Source: Chloroflexota bacterium (GTDB lineage Bacteria; Chloroflexota; Anaerolineae; UBA1429). Taken from it: 64,000 nucleotides of DNA. Of the stretch, positions 18,132 through 30,341 are shown one piece after another; the stretch's first letter is position 1, and the number at the start of each line of letters is the position of its first letter. The DNA is taken from positions 36,357-100,356 of the forward strand of contig JAAYAW010000070.1 in NCBI GenBank assembly GCA_012719135.1, in the 5' to 3' direction. The notes beneath the pieces were generated by a model. The model did no database searches. It was not told the origin of the DNA and was given only the letters and a program-made list of their open reading frames with translations. Position numbers and translations under genes: made by a program.

Positions 18132-19982
18132 TTACTCTGCCGGAGGGCCCGTTGGCGCCGGCGGCAGTGGCGTGTGCGCCAAAGTCGGCAGGTTTGTCGG
18201 CGCAGGCGTCGGCGTTGCTGTGTTGGTCGCCGTCGGAAGTAGCGTCTCTGTAGCCGTCGGCGTAGCAGAGAGAGTCCCCGTTACCGTGGGTGTGAGCGTT
18301 GGCGTGCGTGAAAGCGTCGGGCTGCGAGTCCAGGTGGGCACGCGGGTCCAGGTGGGGCGCCGAGTGGCCGTCGCCGCGAGAGTGGACACTGGAGCGCGCG
18401 TGTAGGCTAGATAGGGCGTCAGCGTCGGTCGCGGTGTCAGCGTCGCGCCAGCCCCGGGTGAGAGATCTGTCCCGATCGGAGTGATCAGTGGCGTCAACAG
18501 GCGCGCCGGCGCGCTCTCCGTGGCATCGATTCGCTCCACTTCAGGGGCCGTACCCGCATCGCCGAGGAGCAGACTGAGATCGTAGGTGCGATCGGGGCCG
18601 TAGCGATCCTGATTTCTCACTGTGACCTGCGCCGTACCGTCGGCCTGCGCGGTGAAGGTCACCTGCGAAGCCATGGTCCCGGGCTCCAGATCATCGTTGG
18701 CAAGCACCACCCCGTCGACATGGACCTCCAGCAGCGTATCCACGCCAACGGCCAGGTTCGAAGTGGTAACGACATACGTCTGCCCGGCCCGGACGAGGAA
18801 TACGGCGCGATCCACATCGCCCGCCGCATCAAAGGCCCGGCGCTGTACCTCCCAGAGCGAGAGCGCAGCAGGAACGTCTTCGTCCGGCTCGTACGGGTCA
18901 TTCTGAACCGCGGGCGCCCGAAGCGACGCGGCCCCCATCTCACTCGTGGGCACGAGTAGGGCTAACCCTCGTCCGTCTGCATATGAGATCAGCGCATCGC
19001 GCTCTCCGTAAGCCATTGTCACCGTCGGCAGCGACGCTGCGCTGGCTGCCAAACCCATCTCCAGCCTTCTGCCCAGAGCATTTACGCTAAAGGCCAGCAG
19101 AAAGAGGGCCACCACGGCGACGCCCGCCAAAGCGGTTTGAGCGGACAGCTGACCCAACACCAGGGCCGCCTGGCCCAGCACACGTTGATCCTGCACGGCC
19201 GATAGGGCCGCAATCACGCCCTCAGCCCCGGAGAATCGCTTCTCTGGACTGGGCTGCAGCAGCCGGTCCACAATGGCCACTAATGCGGAAGGGAGGCCAG
19301 GGGAAACGAGACCGAGTGGGGCACCGGTATCCCGGTGCCGCACGCCGGACAGCATCTCGTAGAGCACCGCTCCGAGGGCGTAGAGATCCGAGCGGGCGTC
19401 GAGCGCCGCCTGGGAGGTGGCTTGCTCCGGCGACATGTAGGCCGGCGTACCCGGATGGACCGGTGATGCCGAGCGCCGCAGCGTCTCATCGGGAAGCTGC
19501 GCCATCCCCAAGCCCGTGAGCCTCGCGCCATGCTCAGCGAGAAGGATGTTCTCCGGCTTGATATCGCGATGTACGATCCGCTCGGCCGCCATCACCTCGA
19601 TGGCTTGCGCCACGTCGAGTGCGACCTGCACCGCACGGAGAGGAGGGAGGGGCCCTGCCTGCAGCACGTCTCTCAGCGTGGGCTCTGCGCGGTGGGCCAG
19701 CACCAGGAACGTAGCGCCGAGATCGTCGCCCTCCAGGCTCAGGGCAGCGACCAGGTTCTGATGCATGAACTGGCCGGCGGCTCGCGCCTCGGTCAGGAGC
19801 CGAAGACGCGCCTCCTCATACGCTCGCCGATCATCGTCAGAGGCTGGCGGCTCAAGTACCCTGACGGCGACCTCTCGCTCCATGCCGACGTCCGTGCACA
19901 GATAGACCGGGGCATCTGGCCCCGTCCTGAGGAGAGACTGGACTCGGTAGCGCCCTGCGAGCAGCTCGCCTTCGGCGCGCAT
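18132..19982 (-). CDS. Membrane-spanning Ser/Thr kinase-like protein (predicted pseudokinase) with extracytoplasmic PPC-like domain and Thr/Pro stalk
   Basis: HRDIKPENILL and GTPAYMSPEQA kinase motifs; TM VAVVALFLLAFSVNALG; AVFLVRAGQTYVVTTSN...DTLLEVHVDG...NDDLEPG PPC-like segment; C-terminal TPTPT low complexity. Confidence 0.85.
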   Translation of the reverse strand: MRAEGELLAGRYRVQSLLRTGPDAPVYLCTDVGMEREVAVRVLEPPASDDDRRAYEEARLRLLTEARAAGQFMHQNLVAALSLEGDDLGATFLVLAHRAEPTLRDVLQAGPLPPLRAVQVALDVAQAIEVMAAERIVHRDIKPENILLAEHGARLTGLGMAQLPDETLRRSASPVHPGTPAYMSPEQATSQAALDARSDLYALGAVLYEMLSGVRHRDTGAPLGLVSPGLPSALVAIVDRLLQPSPEKRFSGAEGVIAALSAVQDQRVLGQAALVLGQLSAQTALAGVAVVALFLLAFSVNALGRRLEMGLAASAASLPTVTMAYGERDALISYADGRGLALLVPTSEMGAASLRAPAVQNDPYEPDEDVPAALSLWEVQRRAFDAAGDVDRAVFLVRAGQTYVVTTSNLAVGVDTLLEVHVDGVVLANDDLEPGTMASQVTFTAQADGTAQVTVRNQDRYGPDRTYDLSLLLGDAGTAPEVERIDATESAPARLLTPLITPIGTDLSPGAGATLTPRPTLTPYLAYTRAPVSTLAATATRRPTWTRVPTWTRSPTLSRTPTLTPTVTGTLSATPTATETLLPTATNTATPTPAPTNLPTLAHTPLPPAPTGPPAE

Positions 19983-20060
19983 AAGGGGCCTCCGCTGTGA
20001 AACAATCGAGCCAACAGCACCAGTATAGCATCCGCCGAGTCAGAGCACAATGGCGAGGAA

Positions 20061-20094
20061 CAGAGGGCCGTGTCCTGATGGGCACGGCCCTCTG
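20061..20094 (-). terminator. Hairpin downstream of leuS
   Basis: 12-bp stem cagagggccgtg/cacggccctctg, 10-nt loop. Confidence 0.6.
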
Positions 20095-20101
20095 CCAGAA
20101 A

Positions 20102-22912
20102 TCAGCGGGCGACGATGTTCACAAGCCTGCCGGGCACATACACGACCTGCCGGATCTGCAGGCCCTGGAGATGCAACTGGACGTTCTCCTGCCCCAGAGC
20201 CAGTTCCTTGGCGTCAGCTTCCTCTATCTCGGCCGGGGCCTCGATGCGAGCGCGGACCTTGCCATTCACCTGCACGACCAGGGTGACCACGCGGTCGGCA
20301 GCAAGCTCGGGATCCCACTCCGGCCAACGCTCGTCGTGCACAGAATAGGCGCCCCCCAAGCGCTCCCAGAGTTCCTCTGCGAGGTGCGGGGTGATGGGCG
20401 CGAGCATCAGGACCAGGCTGCGCGTGGCCTCACGCCAGGCATCGGTCCCATAGACCGGCGAAGCCTGCGCCTTGAGCAGAACGTTGTTGTACTTCATCAA
20501 GCTGGCGAGCGCCGTGTTGAACTTGAAGGCCTCATAGTCCCGCGTGACATCACGGATAGCCTGGTGCGTGTACCGCCGCAGGTCAGCGATCTCCTCCGCT
20601 GTGGCCTCCGCCGGGATAGCAGTCGTCGAGCTATCCGTCACAACAGACCAGACGCGGTTCAGGAACCGGTAGATCCCCTCGATCCCTGTGGATGACCAGG
20701 AGCCACCAAGCTCCCACGGGCCAATGAACATGAGAAACGCCCGGACCGAGTCCGCGCCCAGCGTAGAGACATAGTCATCGGGATTGACCACGTTGCCGCG
20801 GGACTTGGACATCTTCTCGTTGTCTTCGCCCAGGATCATTCCCTGGCAAAAGAGCCGCTCCATCGGCTCATCGAAGGCGACCAGGCCCATGTCACGCATC
20901 ACTTTGGTAAAGAACCGCGTGTAGAGCAGGTGCATGGTGGCATGCTCAATGCCGCCCGTGTACTGATCCACTGGGAGCCAATAGCGCCCCGCCTCTGGGT
21001 CGAAGGGGACGTCGCCTTCATAGTACGGGCTTACGTAAGCATAGTTGTACCAGGAGGAGCACATGAACGTATCCATGGTGTCCGTCTCCCGGGTGGCGGC
21101 CCCGCCACAGCGCGGGCAGGTCGTGTTCAGGAAACCGTGATGGTACTTGAGCGGCGATTCGCCGGTGGGCAAGAACGCGGCGTCATCGGGCAACAGCACC
21201 GGCAGATCCTCTTCGGGGACAGGGACGACGCCGCAGGAGGGACAGTACACCATCGGAATGGGTGCTCCCCACATGCGCTGCCGGCTGATCAGCCAGTCGT
21301 GAAGCCGGTAGTTCACCTCCGCATGGCCCAACTCCCGCTCCTCGATCCAGCGAATGACGTCGGCCTTGGCCGTCTCCCCGGGCCGGCCCGTAAAGTCGCC
21401 CGAGTTGATCATCGTCCCGTACTCGGCATGCAACAACACATCTCGATAGAACGGCAGGCTGTTGAGCATCTCCATGACGGTCCGATTTTCTCCGACCGGC
21501 GGGTAGATCGCTTTGCAGCGCGCCAGTATTGCCCGATCGGATTCTACCGAGTCCAGGGCACGCACTCCGTCATCGAAAACGAACAGAAAACGCGCGCCCA
21601 CGATCTCATTCCAGTTCCCGGGCTGAAGATAGCGCTGCATCACGGCCACATAGCCGTCTATCTGCTCCTCGCCCTGCAACGTAACATAGAGCCCCAGGCC
21701 AACCGTGCCCACGGGCCCTTCCTCGTACGCGATACCAAGAGCATCCAACTCGGCCGCAAAGCCGTCGCGCACAGAGCCAGGGAAGACCAGGCTCTTGGCC
21801 AGACGATCAGGGCGATCGATGACCGGAACGATGGGCAATCCGAACTTGAGCGCAAAGGCGAAATCCCGATCATCATGAGAGGGCACACCCATGATGGCCC
21901 CGGTCCCGTAGCCCGTCAGAACGTAATCCGCGATCCAGATAGGGACGCGTTCGTCGTTGACCGGGTTTACGGCGTAGGCGCCAACAAAGACGCCTGTCTT
22001 TTCTTTGTCCGTTGCGAGCCGGTCGATCTCGGTCTGCCGTCCAGCCGATTCCACATAGGCCTCTATCTCAGCCTTGCGCTCCGAGGTCGTCAGCTTGGCC
22101 ACCAACGGATGCTCGGGAGCCAGCACCATAAAGGTTGCCCCCCACAACGTATCCGGACGCGTGGTGAACACCGGGATCGGATCGCCGGCCTCAGAGTGAA
22201 AGACCACGTGGGCCCCCTCGCTCCGCCCGATCCAGTGACGCTGCATCGTCTTGACTCGCTCTGGCCAATCGATCTGGTCCATATCGACAAGGAGCTGGTC
22301 GGCATAGTCGGTGATGCGGAAAAACCACTGGGCCAGTTCCTTCCGGATGACAGGCGTTCCGCATCGCTCGCAGTGCCGGTCTTCGCCCCACACCTGCTCG
22401 CGGGCCAGTGTGGTATTGCAGCGCGGGCAAAAGTCCACGGGTGCCACTTCACGATAGGCGAGGCCGCGCTCGTAGAACTTGAGGAAGAACCACTGGGTCC
22501 ACTTGTAGTATCCGGGCAAGCAGGATACGGCCTCATGCTCCCAATCCCACATGGCACCCATAGCACGCAGTTGCGTACGCATGTGCCGCACGTTGTCCAT
22601 CGTCCACTGGTGCGGATGGATGTTCCGCTGGATTGCGGCGTTCTCTGCCGGCAACCCAAAGGCATCAAAGCCGATGGGGAACCAGACATTGTACCCGTGC
22701 ATACGCATGTATCGCGCGCGAGCGTCGGACGGTGCCATGGCGTACCAGTGGCCGATGTGTAGATCGCCGGAGGTGTAGGGCAACATCGTCAGAGCATAGT
22801 GCTTGGGCCGTGAAGGATCCTCCACCCTCCGGTAGAGCCCGGACTCCTCCCAGCGCCTCTGCCATTTGGCCTCAATCGACTGTGGCTCGTACGCCGTGCT
22901 GGATTCTGCCAT
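20102..22912 (-). CDS. leuS: Leucyl-tRNA synthetase
   Basis: MLPYTSGDLHIGHWY HIGH motif, KMSKSRGNVVNPDDYV KMSKS motif, CP1 editing region TTRPDTLWGATFMVLAPEHPLV. Confidence 0.97.
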   Translation of the reverse strand: MAESSTAYEPQSIEAKWQRRWEESGLYRRVEDPSRPKHYALTMLPYTSGDLHIGHWYAMAPSDARARYMRMHGYNVWFPIGFDAFGLPAENAAIQRNIHPHQWTMDNVRHMRTQLRAMGAMWDWEHEAVSCLPGYYKWTQWFFLKFYERGLAYREVAPVDFCPRCNTTLAREQVWGEDRHCERCGTPVIRKELAQWFFRITDYADQLLVDMDQIDWPERVKTMQRHWIGRSEGAHVVFHSEAGDPIPVFTTRPDTLWGATFMVLAPEHPLVAKLTTSERKAEIEAYVESAGRQTEIDRLATDKEKTGVFVGAYAVNPVNDERVPIWIADYVLTGYGTGAIMGVPSHDDRDFAFALKFGLPIVPVIDRPDRLAKSLVFPGSVRDGFAAELDALGIAYEEGPVGTVGLGLYVTLQGEEQIDGYVAVMQRYLQPGNWNEIVGARFLFVFDDGVRALDSVESDRAILARCKAIYPPVGENRTVMEMLNSLPFYRDVLLHAEYGTMINSGDFTGRPGETAKADVIRWIEERELGHAEVNYRLHDWLISRQRMWGAPIPMVYCPSCGVVPVPEEDLPVLLPDDAAFLPTGESPLKYHHGFLNTTCPRCGGAATRETDTMDTFMCSSWYNYAYVSPYYEGDVPFDPEAGRYWLPVDQYTGGIEHATMHLLYTRFFTKVMRDMGLVAFDEPMERLFCQGMILGEDNEKMSKSRGNVVNPDDYVSTLGADSVRAFLMFIGPWELGGSWSSTGIEGIYRFLNRVWSVVTDSSTTAIPAEATAEEIADLRRYTHQAIRDVTRDYEAFKFNTALASLMKYNNVLLKAQASPVYGTDAWREATRSLVLMLAPITPHLAEELWERLGGAYSVHDERWPEWDPELAADRVVTLVVQVNGKVRARIEAPAEIEEADAKELALGQENVQLHLQGLQIRQVVYVPGRLVNIVAR

Positions 22913-23158
22913 TACGCACCTCCGCTCATACTGCTCCCGTTCAATACGCGAGCTGTAGGGACCGCTTCCTCAGCACAGGTCCCTTGATCACCAAGAACAC
23001 ACGCCGCGAGCGGCAAAGGGCAGGCCGCCGCACCACTTGGCTGGCCGGCCTTACTCGAACCCTGGAACGCAGCTGATCTGCCACTGGGCACCCCATGGCC
23101 CTACTTCGGGCGCCGCCGATTGCCACGCGCTCTCGAGCCGCTGGCCCGATCAGCGGCC

Positions 23159-24154
23159 TTAGAACTCGGCATTCGCCGCGAAAAAGGCATCTATGTTATC
23201 CCAGCTCGACAGCGGCGGGATGTCGCATCCGGAGGACAGTACAAAGTTGCGATGGGGCGAGCACTGTGCCAGCAGCCCCAAGGTGACGTCGCGGATTGCC
23301 TCGGGCGTCCCATTCCGAAACTGGCTGGACGGGTCCACATTGCCCATCACGAGCACATCCTCCGGCATACGCTCCAGGACCTGCTTCAGATCGATGGCGT
23401 TGCCAAAGTGATAGCCATCGGCACCAATGGACAGAATGGAATCCAGCAGGACGGGAACGTTGTTGCCGCAGTTGTGATAGATGAAGCAAAAGTCGTCGGT
23501 CCTGACCGCATCGACGATACGCCTAACGTGCGTCGATGAGAACGCATCGATCAGCTTCGGGGACAGAATCCCCGCGAGCGGCTCCGCCATCATGACGCCG
23601 TCGGCACCGGCATCGCGATACGCCAGCGCATAGGCCATGATAAAGTCCGTTACCCGATCGAGCACCGTACGGACCATATCCGGAGCGTCATAGCAGGCCA
23701 TCATCGCTTCCGAAACGTCCAGCAGGCGCCCTGCCAGCGAAAATGGCCCGATGATGCCAGCGAAGACAGGCCGATCGGTGATCTGTTGCTTGGCCAGCTG
23801 GATCGCTTGTATATAGCGACCGGTACGCCCCGCTCGTGGATCGGGAGAACCGAGCGCACGGGCATCCTCCAGAGAGGCGACCACGCGCCCTGTTACCGTC
23901 GGGACCTCGTCTCTGGACACCCGTATCTCGGAGCCAAATGCTTCGGCCTCCACGGACAGGTCCATCATGCTCACCGTAGCGGCAGACGGCGTACGCTCGG
24001 CCACCAAACGCATCCCCTCGGCCTGCCTCTGGCTACTGGAGATCAGTTCCTCCACAGAGATGCCCATCAACTGCACCGCAGGAAAGGATAGGATCGGCAG
24101 AGCCTTCTTCGAGTTGGCCTGTAGAATATCTCGCTTCCACCGCTTCATATCCAC
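23159..24154 (-). CDS. URO-D / MtaA-CmuA-like methyltransferase family protein
   Basis: FPAVQLMGISVEELISSSQRQAEGM, MMAEPLAGILSPKLIDAF, HNCGNNVPVLLDSI, LSSGCDIPPLSSWDNIDAFF. Confidence 0.82.
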   Translation of the reverse strand: MDMKRWKRDILQANSKKALPILSFPAVQLMGISVEELISSSQRQAEGMRLVAERTPSAATVSMMDLSVEAEAFGSEIRVSRDEVPTVTGRVVASLEDARALGSPDPRAGRTGRYIQAIQLAKQQITDRPVFAGIIGPFSLAGRLLDVSEAMMACYDAPDMVRTVLDRVTDFIMAYALAYRDAGADGVMMAEPLAGILSPKLIDAFSSTHVRRIVDAVRTDDFCFIYHNCGNNVPVLLDSILSIGADGYHFGNAIDLKQVLERMPEDVLVMGNVDPSSQFRNGTPEAIRDVTLGLLAQCSPHRNFVLSSGCDIPPLSSWDNIDAFFAANAEF

Positions 24155-24302
24155 CAGCAGTCCCTCCCTATCAATACGCAGATACTATAACGTGCCGGCC
24201 AGAGGAGCGTCTTGTTGCCAGCTGCTCTTCCATAGATCTCCCAAGGCCCATGGCCCTCGGTGAATCAGGCCCGGCGCCCCGGAACACAGCCACAAGAACA
24301 CC

Positions 24303-24355
24303 CGGAAAAGCAACAAATCCGACCTCCTCTCTGATGTAGAAAGGGCTCGGATTTG
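24303..24355 (-). terminator. Terminator downstream of tRNA-Ala pair
   Basis: 9-bp stem caaatccga (24314-24322)/tcggatttg (24347-24355) with minus-strand tail TTGCTTTTCC. Confidence 0.5.
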
Positions 24356-24362
24356 ATTGCCG

Positions 24363-24438
24363 TGGTGGAGCTGAGGGGAATCGAACCCCTGGCCTCTTGA
24401 ATGCCATTCAAGCGCTCTCCCAGCTGAGCTACAGCCCC
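24363..24438 (-). tRNA. tRNA-Ala (anticodon GGC), 3' CCA encoded
   Basis: Cloverleaf GGGGCTGTAGCTCAGCTGGGAGAGCGCTTGAATGGCATTCAAGAGGCCAGGGGTTCGATTCCCCTCAGCTCCACCA; anticodon loop ATGGCAT. Confidence 0.96.
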
Positions 24439-24527
24439 ACGTTGCAGACAAGTGCCCCTTGTAGGGGCCTATAGTGCGAAAGACATCCTCTGCTTGTACA
24501 TGCTCCCCGTACTCCCCTTGAGGTCTA

Positions 24528-24600
24528 TGGAGCTGAGGGGATTCGAACCCCTGGCCTCATCAGTGCGATTGATGCGCTCTCCCAGCTGAGCTACAGCCCC
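24528..24600 (-). tRNA. tRNA-Ala (anticodon CGC), CCA not encoded
   Basis: Cloverleaf GGGGCTGTAGCTCAGCTGGGAGAGCGCATCAATCGCACTGATGAGGCCAGGGGTTCGAATCCCCTCAGCTCCA; anticodon loop ATCGCAC. Confidence 0.96.
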
Positions 24601-24614
24601 CGGACAACGGGCAG

Positions 24615-24643
24615 AGTATACGGTCAATACCCCGCGGTGTCAA
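24615..24643 (-). promoter_or_regulatory. Promoter of tRNA-Ala tandem
   Basis: Minus strand TTGACA (24643-24638) - 17 nt - TATACT (24620-24615). Confidence 0.75.
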
Positions 24644-24812
24644 GTCATCGGAGCCCCTGCATCGATAGCCCCACGGTCTCTCTTCGGGCGAGGGTCGGTG
24701 GCGGGCGAGCCGCTACTCACCGGTTTGTCGGTCGTGTGCACGGCACACGGAATGTACTATGATATGTCTGAAAGTATCCAAGTGACGTCAGGCCATCCGA
24801 GAGGCAGTAACT

Positions 24813-25448
24813 ATGCGGTTCAGGGACCTTATCCTTGCGTTGTGCCTCCTCGCATCGTTTGCATTGGGAGGCGTGATTGCCTGGTTCACCTTTGACAGTC
24901 CCTCCGCAGAGGTGGGGATGATGACCCCATCCCTTCAGGCTACGGCCACGCCCACCGCGCCCCAGCCCACTCTTGCCGCGACGGCTCTCCCCACTCTCAC
25001 CGCTACGGAGACCGCCACTCGGACGCACAGCCCCAGCGCTACGGCGACGGCCACCAGGACTATGACCGCGACTGCATCGCGAACACTGGGCAACACACCT
25101 ACCGGCACGCTGACACGCACGGCGACGCGCACCTCGACGCTCGCACGCACGGCGACACGGAGAAGCACGCCAACGGCCACACGGTCGTTTGTGCCAACGG
25201 CCACCGCAACGCTCACGCCGCCGATCCCGCCAACCTCTGCGCCGCCGCCGAGCACCAGGACCCCGATCCCGCCGACGCGCACGCAACCGCCGCCACCGAC
25301 CGCTGTGCCGCCTACGAGCATTCCTATCCGGACGCCGACGCGTCCTGGTATTCCAACGGCGACAGAGCCCCCGCCGCCCACCGCGACGGAGGTTCCCCCC
25401 CCAACCGCGACGCCTGCTCCGCCCACTCCGCGGCCGACTTTGGGCTAG
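24813..25448 (+). CDS. Small membrane-anchored Thr/Pro-rich low-complexity protein
   Basis: N-terminal TM/signal (MRFRDLILALCLLASFALGGVIAWF) followed by ~170 aa of T/P/A/R repeats; start preceded by gaggcag. Confidence 0.6.
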   Translation: MRFRDLILALCLLASFALGGVIAWFTFDSPSAEVGMMTPSLQATATPTAPQPTLAATALPTLTATETATRTHSPSATATATRTMTATASRTLGNTPTGTLTRTATRTSTLARTATRRSTPTATRSFVPTATATLTPPIPPTSAPPPSTRTPIPPTRTQPPPPTAVPPTSIPIRTPTRPGIPTATEPPPPTATEVPPPTATPAPPTPRPTLG

Positions 25449-25596
25449 GCGCACAAGGATAGGCTGGCCGCGGGTTGCTTCACCCGGCGCCCTCGCCCGA
25501 CGCGACAGCCATCCTTCGGCGGCACAAGCAGGGGACTCCGTCATGGTATCGTTGGCCGGGCACGTGAGACGAGGACTGGGGACCAGCCAACAACAA

Positions 25597-25619
25597 AGGA
25601 GGCCGCAGAGCGGCCTCCT
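25597..25619. terminator. Hairpin between Thr/Pro ORF and tRNA-Gly
   Basis: aggaggccg-cagag-cggcctcct; minus-strand tail TTTGTTGTT. Confidence 0.6.
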
Positions 25620-25626
25620 CATGAGG

Positions 25627-25699
25627 AGCGGGTGATGGGATTCGAACCCACGACATTCTGCTTGGGAAGCAGACACTCTGCCAACTGAGTTACACCCGC
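25627..25699 (-). tRNA. tRNA-Gly (anticodon CCC)
   Basis: Cloverleaf GCGGGTGTAACTCAGTTGGCAGAGTGTCTGCTTCCCAAGCAGAATGTCGTGGGTTCGAATCCCATCACCCGCT; loop TTCCCAA. Confidence 0.95.
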
Positions 25700-25712
25700 C
25701 TGTACGAGCCCT

Positions 25713-25740
25713 AGTATAACCGGTGTCCCCTGCGCGTCAA
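25713..25740 (-). promoter_or_regulatory. Promoter of tRNA-Gly
   Basis: Minus strand TTGACG (25740-25735) - 16 nt - TATACT (25718-25713). Confidence 0.6.
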
Positions 25741-25794
25741 ATGTCAAAGCCCAATCCTCGCCGGCGGACCCCCAAGACGAGCCCGCCAGGCGAT

Positions 25795-25823
25795 TTGACA
25801 CAGGAGGCGATTGCGTATATGAT
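25795..25823 (+). promoter_or_regulatory. Promoter of rpoC
   Basis: TTGACA (25795-25800) - 17 nt - TATGAT (25818-25823); ~180-nt leader before rpoC. Confidence 0.78.
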
Positions 25824-26010
25824 GACTTGCTGTGAATTCACCACCTTGCGCAGAGCTTGTGCGTATTGCTTTCCCTCGCCTTTTCTACAGCACCAAACCG
25901 TGGCACCAAGACTCTCGGTACCTTTATGCACCAATCGGAGCATGGCCGGGGGTTTTCGTGCTAGGAAAGCCCGTCGCCTTGTGCACGCGTTATGTCATTA
26001 GGAGGGCATC

Positions 26011-30339
<4,329 letters not shown>

Positions 30340-30341
30340 GC

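Noticed and set aside
18132-18420. Thr/Pro-encoding repeats at the kinase 3' end as a minisatellite or mobile repeat
   Set aside because: In-frame low-complexity coding sequence of an extracytoplasmic stalk, also seen in two other proteins in the window
20930-22762. 610-aa plus-strand ORF opposite leuS
   Set aside because: Antisense shadow of leuS, no domain signature
22913-23158. T-box upstream of leuS
   Set aside because: No GGTGGNACCGCG motif or terminator/antiterminator seen in the leader, unlike ileS and trpE
24717-25676. 319-aa Arg-rich and 163-aa Gly/Val-rich minus ORFs opposite the Thr/Pro gene
   Set aside because: Complement of low-complexity Thr/Pro codons; the longer one also runs into tRNA-Gly
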